This document shows positions 7,898-16,355 of a DNA stretch of 64,000 nucleotides, piece by piece. Each line of letters begins with the position of its first letter. Positions within the stretch are counted from its first letter, which is position 1. The DNA comes from Hyphomicrobiales bacterium (GTDB lineage: Bacteria > Pseudomonadota > Alphaproteobacteria > Rhizobiales > Beijerinckiaceae). The translations under genes and the position numbers were made by a program. A model generated the notes under the pieces. It was not told the origin of the DNA and made no database searches. It worked only from the letters and a program-made list of their open reading frames with translations. The stretch is taken from contig JAIXTT010000112.1 in assembly GCA_027483795.1 (NCBI GenBank), positions 1 to 64,000 of the forward strand, in the 5' to 3' direction.

Positions 7898-9649
7898 ATG
7901 ACTTCCGGGGGGATGCAGATGGCCAAAACGATCTTGCAAGACGGCATGAAGATCGACTGGGATGTCGAGATCCGGATGGACGACGGGATCGTCCTCAAGG
8001 CCGACATCTATCGCCCCGTCGAGGAGGGGCGTTATCCCGTGATCCTAACCTACGGCCCCTATGCCAAGGGGCTGCCGTTTCAGGAGGGCTATCCGAGCGC
8101 TTGGAACCGCATGATCCAGGAGCATCCGGACGTCGCTTACGGCTCGACGAACAAGTACCAGAGTTGGGAAGTCGTCGATCCGGAGAAATGGGTGCCTCAC
8201 GGCTATGTCTGCGTCCGCGTCGACTCGCGCGGTTGCGGTCGGTCTCCCGGCTTCATCGACCACTATTCGCCCCGCGAAACGCGCGATTTCTACGATTGCA
8301 TCGAATGGGCGGGCGTTCAGAGCTGGTCGTCCGGCAAGGTCGGGCTGAACGGCATTTCCTATTACGGCAGCAACCAGTGGCACGTGGCCTCCTTGAAGCC
8401 GCCGCATCTTGCCGCGATGTGCATCTGGGAAGGCTTCAACGACTTCTATCGCGACGGCGCCTATCACGGCGGCATTCTCTGCACCTTCTTCGCCAACTGG
8501 TACGACATGCAGGTGAAGACCGTGCAATACGGTCTCGGGGCGCGCGGGCCGATGTCGAAGATGAACGGCATGCTCGTCTGCGGCGACGAAACCCTGTCGG
8601 ACGATGAACTCGCCAAGAACCGGCTGAGCTTCGGCGACACGATCCTCGCCCATCCCCTCTGCGACGATTGGCACAAGGCGCGCTCGCCCGTCTGGGACAA
8701 GGTCGACGTGCCCTTCCTCTCGGCGGCCAACTGGGGCGGGCAGGGCCTCCATCCGCGCGGCAACTACAACGGCTTCCAGTGGGCCGCATCGAAGGACAAG
8801 TGGCTCGAAGTCCACGGGCTCGAGCATTGGACGCATTTCTACACGGACTATGGTCGCGAGATGCAGCTGCGCTTCTTCGATCACTATCTGAAAGGCGAAA
8901 CCAACGGCTGGGACAAGGGGCCCCGGGTCCGCCTCCAGGTCCGGCACGTCGACAAGTTCGTGGAGCGCCACGAGAACGAATGGCCTCTGGCCCGGACGCA
9001 ATGGACGAAGTTCCATCTCGATCCGGAGAACCACACGCTGTCCACCACGCCGCCGAAGAAGGCCGCGAAGATCGATTTCGACGCCATGGGCGACGGCGTG
9101 ACCTTCATGTCCGAACCTCTCGAACGGGATACCGAATTCACGGGTCCCGTCGCGGCGAAGCTGAAGGTCTCGTCCTCGACGTCGGACGCGGACCTCTTCC
9201 TCGTCGTCCGCGTGTTCACGCCGGACATGCGTGAAGTCACCTTCATGGGAGCGATCGACCCCCACACGCCGATCTTCCAAGGCTGGCTTCGGGCATCCCA
9301 CCGCAAGCTCGATCCGACGCTCTCCAAGCCGTGGCAGCCCTACCATACGCATGACGAGAAGCAGCCGCTCCGGCCCGGCAAGCCCGTCGACGTCGACGTG
9401 GAGCTCTGGCCGAGCGGCATCGTGGTTCCGAAGGGCTACCGCATCGCCCTGAGCATCCGCGGCAAGGACTATGTCTGGCAGACGTCGACCGGCGCCAAGC
9501 TGTCGAACTTCAAGAACGAACTCACGGGTTCGGGGCCGTTCCTCCACAACGACCCGCGGGATCGTCCGCCGGAGATCTTCGGGGGCACGACCACCCTTCA
9601 TATCGAACCGGATGCGGAGAACTTCGTTCTTCTGCCGCTCATCCCTTGA
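7898..9649 (+). CDS. CocE/NonD-family (S15-type) alpha/beta hydrolase
   Basis: 583 residues. The N-terminal alpha/beta-hydrolase domain opens with DDGIVLKADIYRPVEEGRYPVILTYGPY, contains RVDSRGCGRSPG and the nucleophile elbow NGISYYGS (Ser154), and carries a late His in HGLEHWTHF. The C-terminal half is the jelly-roll domain typical of CocE and X-Pro dipeptidyl peptidases (MSEPLERDTEFTGPVAAKLKVSSSTSDADLFLVVRVF). The family hydrolyses esters or amides; the substrate is unknown. There is no signal peptide, so it is cytoplasmic. GAGG lies 6 nt before the ATG at 7898; a TTG at 7871 and ATGs at 7913/7919 are alternatives. The next gene is a binding protein, so the pair may import and cleave the same compound. 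Confidence 0.9.
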   Translation: MTSGGMQMAKTILQDGMKIDWDVEIRMDDGIVLKADIYRPVEEGRYPVILTYGPYAKGLPFQEGYPSAWNRMIQEHPDVAYGSTNKYQSWEVVDPEKWVPHGYVCVRVDSRGCGRSPGFIDHYSPRETRDFYDCIEWAGVQSWSSGKVGLNGISYYGSNQWHVASLKPPHLAAMCIWEGFNDFYRDGAYHGGILCTFFANWYDMQVKTVQYGLGARGPMSKMNGMLVCGDETLSDDELAKNRLSFGDTILAHPLCDDWHKARSPVWDKVDVPFLSAANWGGQGLHPRGNYNGFQWAASKDKWLEVHGLEHWTHFYTDYGREMQLRFFDHYLKGETNGWDKGPRVRLQVRHVDKFVERHENEWPLARTQWTKFHLDPENHTLSTTPPKKAAKIDFDAMGDGVTFMSEPLERDTEFTGPVAAKLKVSSSTSDADLFLVVRVFTPDMREVTFMGAIDPHTPIFQGWLRASHRKLDPTLSKPWQPYHTHDEKQPLRPGKPVDVDVELWPSGIVVPKGYRIALSIRGKDYVWQTSTGAKLSNFKNELTGSGPFLHNDPRDRPPEIFGGTTTLHIEPDAENFVLLPLIP

Positions 9650-9658
9650 GGCTTCTCA

Positions 9659-9680
9659 CCCCCGCCCTCGACGGCGGGGG
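9659..9680 (+). terminator. GC hairpin after the CocE-type gene
   Basis: CCCCCGCC and GGCGGGGG form an 8-bp stem around a 6-nt loop just after the stop codon, without a T-run. It could weaken read-through or stabilise the upstream message rather than terminate fully. Confidence 0.35.
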
Positions 9681-9742
9681 GCCGACAAGACGACCGCGGC
9701 CGACCGGATCGCGGGGGGAGATATCCAAGCGGAGGAAGAAGA

Positions 9743-10990
9743 ATGACGTTCACGCGCAGAAGAATTCTGGCAGGTGCAGCGGTCGCCGGTGCGGCCGCCG
9801 TCACCGGCGGTCGGGTCCGCGCCCAGGCGCAGGAGCCCATCCGCATCGGCCTGTTGACCGTGAAGACCGGTCCGCTGGCCTCGGGCGGTCTCGACATGGA
9901 GCGCGGGCTCCAGATGTATCTGAAGGAGCGGAACTACACGCTGGCGGGCCGCAAGGTCGAGCTCATTTCCGCCGACACGGCCACCAACCCGGCACAGACA
10001 CGGACCAAGGCGCAGGAGCTCTTCGAGAAGAACCGCGTGCACTGCTTCATCGGTCCGCTCGCGGCCTTCGAGGCGCTCGCGATCCAGGACTACATCAAGG
10101 ATCAGGGCATCCCGACGCTGTCCGTCGCGGCGGCCGAGGACATGACCCAGCGCAAGCCGAACCCCTGGTTCGTCCGGGCGACCTCGACATCGTCGCAATG
10201 CGCAAGTCCTTTGGCGGAGTATTGCGCCAAGGAACTCCGCTACAAGCGCATGATCACCATCGGGTCGGACACGGCCTATGGGCACGAGATGTGCGCGGGC
10301 TTCCAGCGCGTCTTCGAAGAGAACGGCGGCCAGATCGTTCAGAAGCTATGGCCCCCGATCGCGGTCCCCGACTATGCGAGCTACATCGCCCAGCTCAACC
10401 CGAAGGTCGATGCGATCTTCTCCTCGCTCGAAGGGTCCAACGGCTTCCGTTTCCAACGGCAGTTCACCGAATTCGGCCTTCAGGGCAAGATGGCGATCGT
10501 CGGCGGCATGACCCATCTCGACGAAGCCGTGCTGCGCAACATGGGCGACGAGGCCTTGGGGACGATCACGTCCTGCTGGTATTCGGCGGAACTCGACAAC
10601 CCGATCAACGTCGCCTTCGTGGCGAACTTCCGGAAGGAGGCCGGCTATGACCCGGGCTTCTACGGGGCCGCGACCTATGCGAACGGCGCCGTTCTGGAAG
10701 CCGCCCTCAAGGCCGTCGGCGGCAAGGTCGAGGACAAGGAAGCGCTGATGAAGGCGCTTCGGGCGACCAAGGTGGACACCTGCCGCGGGCCCGTCTCCTT
10801 CGACGAGTACGGGAACGTGGTGGGGAACGTCTACATCCGCAAGGTCACGCGGAAGGAAGGACGCCTCGTGAACTCGGTCATCAAGACCTATCCGAACGTA
10901 TCCCAGTTCTGGACATACGATCCGAAGGAGTTCCTCGCGCAGCCGGTCTATTCGCGCGAGTACCCGCCGGCGCGCTTCCTCGAAAAATGA
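9743..10990 (+). CDS. Branched-chain amino-acid-type (LivK-like) ABC substrate-binding protein, Tat-exported
   Basis: 415 residues. The N-terminus MTFTRRRILAGAAVAGAAAV is a twin-arginine signal; the mature part (PIRIGLLTVKTGPLASGGLDMERGLQMYLKERNYTLAGRKVELI) is a type I periplasmic binding fold of the LivK/AmiC kind. No permease or ATPase genes follow: the message ends in a strong terminator 15 nt after the stop, so the protein is an orphan receptor that must use a transporter encoded elsewhere. The preceding hydrolase gene on the same strand suggests a linked substrate. Confidence 0.92.
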   Translation: MTFTRRRILAGAAVAGAAAVTGGRVRAQAQEPIRIGLLTVKTGPLASGGLDMERGLQMYLKERNYTLAGRKVELISADTATNPAQTRTKAQELFEKNRVHCFIGPLAAFEALAIQDYIKDQGIPTLSVAAAEDMTQRKPNPWFVRATSTSSQCASPLAEYCAKELRYKRMITIGSDTAYGHEMCAGFQRVFEENGGQIVQKLWPPIAVPDYASYIAQLNPKVDAIFSSLEGSNGFRFQRQFTEFGLQGKMAIVGGMTHLDEAVLRNMGDEALGTITSCWYSAELDNPINVAFVANFRKEAGYDPGFYGAATYANGAVLEAALKAVGGKVEDKEALMKALRATKVDTCRGPVSFDEYGNVVGNVYIRKVTRKEGRLVNSVIKTYPNVSQFWTYDPKEFLAQPVYSREYPPARFLEK

Positions 10991-11004
10991 ACTTCCGAAT
11001 CTCT

Positions 11005-11043
11005 GCGGGCGCTCTTCGGCTCCTCGGGAGCGCCCGCCTTTTT
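11005..11043 (+). terminator. Intrinsic terminator after the LivK-like gene
   Basis: GCGGGCGCTC (11005-11014) and GAGCGCCCGC (11028-11037) form a perfect 10-bp stem followed by CTTTTT. It serves the plus-strand gene and separates it from the convergent minus-strand operon. Confidence 0.85.
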
Positions 11044-11061
11044 CGCCGGCCGGGCCGTCGC

Positions 11062-11418
11062 TCAGACCGCCGCGCAGAAGGGTCTGCGCCCGCGGAAGCG
11101 CTTCCGCTCCAGCCCCAGCCGGTCGGCCGCTCGATCGGCGGCGGCCGGATTGGCCTCGAAGGCGGCGCCCAATGCGATGTTCAAGGCCGCGGTCGCCGGA
11201 TCCTCGCGCGGGGGCGCGCAGAAGGGGCATAGGCTCCCGCCTCTCCAAACGCCCGCGCGGCGAAGCGCGACGGACAGGAAGGTCTCCGTCCGGCAACCGG
11301 GGCACGGCTGTTCGAAGGGCGCCGGGCCGCCGCAGGGCGGCGCCAATGCGCCCTCGGCGCATCGCCAACCCGCCGAGGCGTAGCCGCAACCCGCTAGAGC
11401 ATCGTCGACGGAAGCCAC
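11062..11418 (-). CDS. Small putative zinc-ribbon protein at the end of the TRAP operon
   Basis: About 118 residues. Two CxxC knuckles (PCPGCRTE and LCPFCAPP) and extra cysteines (CGYASAGWRCAEGALAPPCGG) suggest a zinc ribbon; the C-terminus is basic (LGLERKRFRGRRPFCAAV). No enzyme domain is recognised. It is the last gene of the minus-strand operon and its start overlaps the end of the DctM gene. No ATG is available: a GTG at 11418 gives MASVDDALAGCGYAS, but the true start could be nearby. It may have only a local regulatory or folding role; function unknown. Confidence 0.55.
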   Translation of the reverse strand: MASVDDALAGCGYASAGWRCAEGALAPPCGGPAPFEQPCPGCRTETFLSVALRRAGVWRGGSLCPFCAPPREDPATAALNIALGAAFEANPAAADRAADRLGLERKRFRGRRPFCAAV

Positions 11419-12695
11419 AGCACCAGTCCCGGAAAGATGGTGACGAGGAGGATCACGCCGAGCGCCAGCACCACGAAGGGCGCGGCGCCGCGGAAGATTT
11501 CGTGCATCGGAATGTCGGGCGCGATCCGGGCCAGAATATAGACGTTGAAGCCCACGGGGGGCGTGATCAACGCGATCTCCGTCAGGAAGGTCAGGACCAC
11601 CCCGAACCACACCGGATCGAAGTCGAGCTGTCGGATGATCGGGAAGACGAAGGGCAGCGTCAGCAGGATCATCCCGAAGGCGTCGAGGATGCAGCCGAGG
11701 AAGAGATAGAGCAGCACGATCAGCGCCAGGATGACGTAACGGTTCGCTTCCAGAGCGCCGATCCATTCGATGACGCTCGTCGTCACCTGCGTCGCGACGA
11801 AAAAGCGCGACAACACGCTCGCCGCGATCAGAACCGCGAAGATCATCGCCGACAGCAAGGCCGTATCGACGATCGCGCCGCCGAAGCCCCGCAGATCGAT
11901 GCGGCGCATCGCGACCGCGACGAACGCGGTGGCGGCGACGCCGACGGCGGCGGCCTCGCCCGGCGTGAAGACCCCCAGATACATGCCGCCGATCACGACG
12001 GCGAAGATGACGAGGATCGGCGTGACCTTGCCGAGCGAACCGTAGCGTTCGGCCGCCGAGAAGCGCGGCCCGGGCGGTCCGAGCGACGGGTCGATGCGGC
12101 AGCGGATCAGCACATAGGCCGAGAAGACGAAGGCGGTGATCAGTCCCGGCACGATGCCGGCGAGAAACAGCTTGCCGATCGAGGTCTCCGTCCAGAGCCC
12201 GTAAAGGACCATCAGAAGGCTCGGCGGAATCATGATCGCGATCGTCGCGGCGGAGGCCAGCGTGCCGGTCGACAGACGCATGTCGTAATTGTAGCGCCGC
12301 ATCTCCGGCAGCGTGATGCGCGCCATCGTGCCGACGGCGGCCGAACTGACCCCGGTTACCGCACCGAAGGCCGCGCAAGCGCCGACCGACGTCACCGCCA
12401 AACCGCCCGGCAGGCGGCCGAAGAACTTGTAGAGGGCGTCGAAAAGATCCTCGCCGATCCGCGCTCGGCTCACGATCTGCCCCATGAGGATGAAGAGCGG
12501 GATCGAGGCGAAGAGGAACTCGCTGCCGGTGTTGAACGCGGTCGTGTAGAACTGGGTCGCCGCCTGTTCCAAGCCGAAGAGGTAGCTCATCCCGCAAAAG
12601 GCGACGAGCGTCGTCGCCCAGGCGATCGGGACGCCGAGGCAGATCATGACGATGAGCGCCATGAAGGCGATGTAGCCGACGGTCGAGAAATCCAT
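11394..12695 (-). CDS. dctM: TRAP transporter large permease (DctM family)
   Basis: 433 residues and about 12 hydrophobic helices. Family signatures are present: LGVPIAWATTLVAF, FASIPLFILMGQI, AFGAVTGVSSAAVGTMARITLPEM, IMIPPSLLMVLYG, FTPGEAAAVGVAAT and ITPPVGFNVYI. It is the ion-coupled permease of a TRAP system importing a small organic acid or related anion. The ATG overlaps the DctQ stop by one base (TGATG); the GTG one codon earlier is less likely. With DctQ and DctP it forms a complete transporter. Confidence 0.96.
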   Translation of the reverse strand: MDFSTVGYIAFMALIVMICLGVPIAWATTLVAFCGMSYLFGLEQAATQFYTTAFNTGSEFLFASIPLFILMGQIVSRARIGEDLFDALYKFFGRLPGGLAVTSVGACAAFGAVTGVSSAAVGTMARITLPEMRRYNYDMRLSTGTLASAATIAIMIPPSLLMVLYGLWTETSIGKLFLAGIVPGLITAFVFSAYVLIRCRIDPSLGPPGPRFSAAERYGSLGKVTPILVIFAVVIGGMYLGVFTPGEAAAVGVAATAFVAVAMRRIDLRGFGGAIVDTALLSAMIFAVLIAASVLSRFFVATQVTTSVIEWIGALEANRYVILALIVLLYLFLGCILDAFGMILLTLPFVFPIIRQLDFDPVWFGVVLTFLTEIALITPPVGFNVYILARIAPDIPMHEIFRGAAPFVVLALGVILLVTIFPGLVLWLPSTML

Positions 12696-13174
12696 CACTT
12701 GCCCTCCTCGGCCTTGCCCCGCTCCAGCGACGCCGCGACGATTCCCGCAAGCGACAGAAGACAGAGGGCTCCGATCGCTGCGGCCACGGGCCAGTGCGGG
12801 ATCGAGATCGTCTGGCTCGCGACCCCGGACGCGATCATCTGCGGCAGTTCCCGCAGGGCCCTGACGCCGATGATCAGGACGAAAACGACCGCCCCGGCAT
12901 ATCCGAGCGCGTCCACCGCTCGCCGGGCGACTCGGGGCAAGCGGTCATAGATCAGGTCCATCCGGACATGGGCGTCGACCGACCAGGAATGCGGGAGCGT
13001 CAGGAAGAAGAAGAGAAGCAGGATGAGGCCCGTCGCGTCGATGACGCCGACGACGCCCCGCCCGGTGATCCATCGGAGCAGGACGTCGCCGGTCGTCAGC
13101 GCGGTCATGGCGACGAGGGCGAGCCCCGTCCCTTGGCGAAACAAGAAGCCGTTCAGTGTTGAAACAAGGCGCAT
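12695..13174 (-). CDS. dctQ: TRAP transporter small permease (DctQ family)
   Basis: 159 residues with four transmembrane helices, including GTGLALVAMTALTTGDVLLRWITGRGVVG and the characteristic FFLTLPHSWSVDAHVRMDLIYDRLP. The small subunit docks with DctM and is required for TRAP transport. GAGAGG precedes the ATG; the coding region overlaps DctM by one base and follows the DctP gene after 33 bp. Confidence 0.93.
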   Translation of the reverse strand: MRLVSTLNGFLFRQGTGLALVAMTALTTGDVLLRWITGRGVVGVIDATGLILLLFFFLTLPHSWSVDAHVRMDLIYDRLPRVARRAVDALGYAGAVVFVLIIGVRALRELPQMIASGVASQTISIPHWPVAAAIGALCLLSLAGIVAASLERGKAEEGK

Positions 13175-13207
13175 CGCGGCCTCTCGTTCTCGGGACGGGG
13201 CGTCTTC

Positions 13208-14359
13208 TCAGCGACCGGGCATGAGCCCGGGCATGGGCTTGTCGAGAACCGCCTGCATCCGCTGGTCGAGCGTCATGGCGCCGTATTTCGTCCGCAGCGC
13301 CCGCATCTCTTCGACCATGGCCCGACCTTTGCGGCCCGCGTCCTCCTGCTCCTTGACCCAGGCTTCGACGACGCCGGCATAGGCGGCATCGACCTTGGCC
13401 CGGTCGGCGTCCGAGAACTCGATGAACTGGATGCCCTGCTTCTGCATGGCCTCGCGGGCGCGGCCCGCCTCGAGGTCGTAGTAGAGCTGGCTTTCCACCT
13501 GCGTCCACACCTGGAACCAGTGGTAGAGATAGGCCTTCACCGGCTCGGGCAGTCCGTCCCAACGCTTCGGGTTGATGCAATGCTCGTTCGGGTTGGTCCA
13601 GAGATCGACCTTGGTCCGATACTTCGCGATGTCGGTCAGCCGGAACAGCGGCGCACCCGCGTCATGCATGGGCGCGACGTCGATGACGCCGGACTGGAAG
13701 CCCGGATAGAGCTCGGAGATCTTCAGCGAGGTGGGAGCGAGAGCGAGCGAGGCGACCGCGGCGTTCGCGACCTTGCCGACGGACCAGGCGCGCTTGCCCT
13801 TCATCTCGTCGAAGGTCCGGATCGGTTCCTTGCTGAGAAGCTGCTGGGGCGGGGTGAGGCCGACCCGGGCCAGATAGACGTTCCGCTTCTCGAACACGTC
13901 GCGGAGATATTTGGCGTAGACCTCGTTGAACACCAGCGAGCCCGTGCTCGAATCCGTGAACATCTTCGGCAGCTGCACGCCGAAATGCAGGTCGAAGCCG
14001 CCGGGGTTCAGCTGCGTGTAGCAGGTTCCCATGTCGGCGATTCCCGAGGCGACGGATTCGAAGCCCCCGGTCTGAGCATCGGCCAGAGAGTTCGACCAGA
14101 AGGGCTGGACGGTGATCTTGCCGTTGGTGTCGGCCTTGAGCCGCGCCCACAGCTTTTCGTAAAGCTCGGGCGTAGCGCCCGCCTTCCCGAGGAAGGTCGA
14201 ATAGCGCAGCGTGATCGCCGGGCCGTCGTAATTGAACGGCGTCGAGAGCTTCGCCTCGCCGTCGAGATATTTTTGCGCGAGAGATTTCTGCGCGGCGGCG
14301 GGCATGACCGCCGCGAGCAGCAGTGCTGCGCCGGCCGTGGCCGATCTCAACATGGACAT
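13208..14359 (-). CDS. dctP: TRAP transporter substrate-binding protein (DctP family)
   Basis: 383 residues with a signal peptide ending near MPAAAQ. The mature region shows the DctP fold, including AKYLRDVFEKRNVYLARVGLTPPQQLLSKEPI, FDEMKGKRAWSVGKVANAAVASLALAPTSLKISELYPGFQSGVIDVA and LYHWFQVWTQVESQLYYDLEAGRA. The ligand cannot be read; carboxylate-coordinating Arg (KGKRAW) is consistent with an acid. GGAGGA precedes the ATG at 14359. The upstream LVIVD-propeller gene probably shares the transcript. Confidence 0.94.
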   Translation of the reverse strand: MSMLRSATAGAALLLAAVMPAAAQKSLAQKYLDGEAKLSTPFNYDGPAITLRYSTFLGKAGATPELYEKLWARLKADTNGKITVQPFWSNSLADAQTGGFESVASGIADMGTCYTQLNPGGFDLHFGVQLPKMFTDSSTGSLVFNEVYAKYLRDVFEKRNVYLARVGLTPPQQLLSKEPIRTFDEMKGKRAWSVGKVANAAVASLALAPTSLKISELYPGFQSGVIDVAPMHDAGAPLFRLTDIAKYRTKVDLWTNPNEHCINPKRWDGLPEPVKAYLYHWFQVWTQVESQLYYDLEAGRAREAMQKQGIQFIEFSDADRAKVDAAYAGVVEAWVKEQEDAGRKGRAMVEEMRALRTKYGAMTLDQRMQAVLDKPMPGLMPGR

Positions 14360-14388
14360 GATCTTCCTCCCTTTGGATGACGGCGGCG

Positions 14389-15621
14389 TTACATCGCCGC
14401 GCCCGTGAATTTCAGAATGCAGACGCCCCTGTTCTTGTCCGAGACGAAGACGTTGCCGCGGGCGTCCACGATCACGTCCTCGGATTGGGTGACGAGCCCG
14501 GTGGCGGGCAGCGGGCCGAGCCGCTTCTCCGGATCGGGCGGGAGGAACCAGCCCACTTCGCGCGGCGTGCGCGGATCGGAGATGTCGTAAGCCCGCAGCC
14601 CGGCATTGAAGTAGGTCAGGAAGATCAGATCCTCGCCCTGATAGAGCACGTCCTGATACTGGGGCTGATGCTGGTTGTGCGGACCGAAGCGGCCGGGGCG
14701 CTCGTAGAAGTTCTTGTAAGGCGCGCCCGGGGGCGGGACCGGCTGAGGGAACAGCGAAATCAGCCGCGGCGCCGTCTCGTCCGAGACGTCGACGATGCCG
14801 GTGAAGCCCAACGGCTCGCCGCCCTGTTCGGCGATCGCTTCCGAATTGACGACCACCAGCGGCTTGCCGCGGAGCGGCACGGCCGTATGCCCGGCGATGA
14901 AGGCTTGGAACGGCGGCGAGAAGGGCAGATCGCTGACCTTGCGCGGATTCCTGATGTCCGAAATGTCGAGAATGATCAGCCCGCCCGCGCTGTAGGGCAG
15001 ATAGGCGCGGTCGCCCTTCACATAGGCCCCGCCGTGCAGCAGCATCCCGAAAGGAACCCCGGGCTCGCCGCCCGCGACCCACTGGCCTTCGCGCCACCAG
15101 CGCGAGACCTCGACGGGGTTGGCCGGATCGGAAATGTCGACCGCCGCGTAGATGTGGCCGTCGTAGCCCTCGGGCAGTGCGGTGGCGTGCACGTATTTGC
15201 CGCCGTCGAAGTAATTGCGGTGGGTTCCCTTTCCCCCGGTCTTCCAATGGCCGACCTGCTTGGGATGTTCGGGGTCCGCGAGATCCCAGATCAGGATGCC
15301 GTCGCCGAAGGGCGCGTTCGGGTCGCCGCCCCAGCCGTCCATGATGCGCTCCATGGACGTCACCATCAGACCGTCCGCGATCTGCACCTGAAGCGTCCAG
15401 GTGTTCGGCGGCCCTTCGAGGAAGCGGATGAAGCGCGGGTTCGCGGGATCGGTGATCTCCACCACCGACCAACCGCTGTGCCAGAAATGCGCCGTGTAGA
15501 GGAACCAGCGGTCGCCGGACCTGTGGATCGCCATCTTGAACGCGGGACGATCCTCCAGCGGAATGTATCCGACGAGCTCGAAATTCTCGCCCATGCTGCG
15601 CTTTTTGAGGTCGTCGAGCAT
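14389..15621 (-). CDS. LVIVD-repeat beta-propeller protein
   Basis: 410 residues of repeated propeller blades with LVIVD-type strands: WSVVEITDPANPRFIRFL, ILIWDLADPEHPKQVGHW, IYAAVDISDPANPVEVSRW, LIILDISDIRNPRKVSDL, FTGIVDVSDETAPRLISLF, LRAYDISDPRTPREVGWF. Such proteins are putative binding or catalytic propellers; the function here is unknown. No signal peptide is evident. The ATG at 15621 has GAGGAG 9 nt upstream; a GTG at 15642 forms a GTGA overlap with a possible upstream gene. It precedes dctP by 29 bp, so it may process the substrate of the TRAP system. Confidence 0.85.
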   Translation of the reverse strand: MLDDLKKRSMGENFELVGYIPLEDRPAFKMAIHRSGDRWFLYTAHFWHSGWSVVEITDPANPRFIRFLEGPPNTWTLQVQIADGLMVTSMERIMDGWGGDPNAPFGDGILIWDLADPEHPKQVGHWKTGGKGTHRNYFDGGKYVHATALPEGYDGHIYAAVDISDPANPVEVSRWWREGQWVAGGEPGVPFGMLLHGGAYVKGDRAYLPYSAGGLIILDISDIRNPRKVSDLPFSPPFQAFIAGHTAVPLRGKPLVVVNSEAIAEQGGEPLGFTGIVDVSDETAPRLISLFPQPVPPPGAPYKNFYERPGRFGPHNQHQPQYQDVLYQGEDLIFLTYFNAGLRAYDISDPRTPREVGWFLPPDPEKRLGPLPATGLVTQSEDVIVDARGNVFVSDKNRGVCILKFTGAAM

Positions 15622-15638
15622 TTTCGCGTTCTCCTCGC

Positions 15639-15995
15639 TCACGGTTTCGGAATCGGCGGCGGCAGGTCAGGGCCGGCCCGCCCCGTTCGGGACCGCGAGC
15701 ATCCCGCCGCCGCCGTGCCGATCACGACCGGTGACGGAAAGCCTCTTTCCGCCCGCGATGCGGCCGCGACGGAATCGTCTTCGATCATTTCGGAAAGGAG
15801 TCGGCGGTCGAAGGCGAGGGCGGTGAAACCCGCCGCGAGGAGCGGCTCCGCCGGAAACCGCGAGAGTCCCGAATGCGGCGTCTTGCAATGGCCGAGGAGG
15901 CTCGGGGCCGCACGATCCGCCCCGCCGTCGGGAACGCGGAAGGTTCCGTCGCGCGGATGGGTCGGCGTTGCGATCGGAACCCGTCGGAGCCTCAT
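15639..15995 (-). CDS. Possible small protein upstream of the LVIVD gene
   Basis: 118 residues (MRLRRVPIATPTHPRDGTFR to LPPPIPKP). In favour: AGGTG lies 7 nt before the ATG, third codon positions are GC-rich as in neighbouring genes, and the stop overlaps a GTG of the LVIVD frame as GTGA. Against: no domain is recognised and the composition is arginine/proline-rich. It could be a leader gene of the operon or a chance frame. Confidence 0.35.
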   Translation of the reverse strand: MRLRRVPIATPTHPRDGTFRVPDGGADRAAPSLLGHCKTPHSGLSRFPAEPLLAAGFTALAFDRRLLSEMIEDDSVAAASRAERGFPSPVVIGTAAAGCSRSRTGRAGPDLPPPIPKP

Positions 15996-16355
15996 TCATC
16001 GCACCTGCCCGGCCATGACGGCCGATGCATCAGACTAGGAGTGCGCTAGGATCGCATTCCAATACCATCTTTCGCGGACTTCGATCGCAAAACGTTATCG
16101 CGGGCCGAGCCCGCGAGGCATCCTCGCGGCGTCCTTGCCGCGTCGTCCCGAGATGCCGACGAGCGGACGGATTTCATTCTCTCGGGGCTCCGACGGCCTG
16201 CGTCGATCACCCGTTGCTCCCGCGGCGCACACGCGCCATGCTCGGAAAAAAAGATCCGACAACCGCCGGACGATGATCGAGGGTCACGGCAGCGGCCGCC
16301 GACCGACGAGCGTCGCGGCGATCGGACCCTGAAACGACGGACAGGAAACGGACCC
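15996..16355. other. Divergent intergenic region between the TRAP operon and the amidase gene
   Basis: No gene is supported. The stretch GATCGCATTCC...CTTCGATCGCAAAACG (16050-16095) contains two GATCGCA copies and is a possible regulatory site; only weak -35/-10 matches are found. Confidence 0.3.

Noticed and set aside
11172-12950. 592-residue plus-strand frame across dctM/dctQ
   Set aside because: Mirror frame of the TRAP genes: His/Asp/Arg/Gln-rich with no hydrophobic or family pattern.
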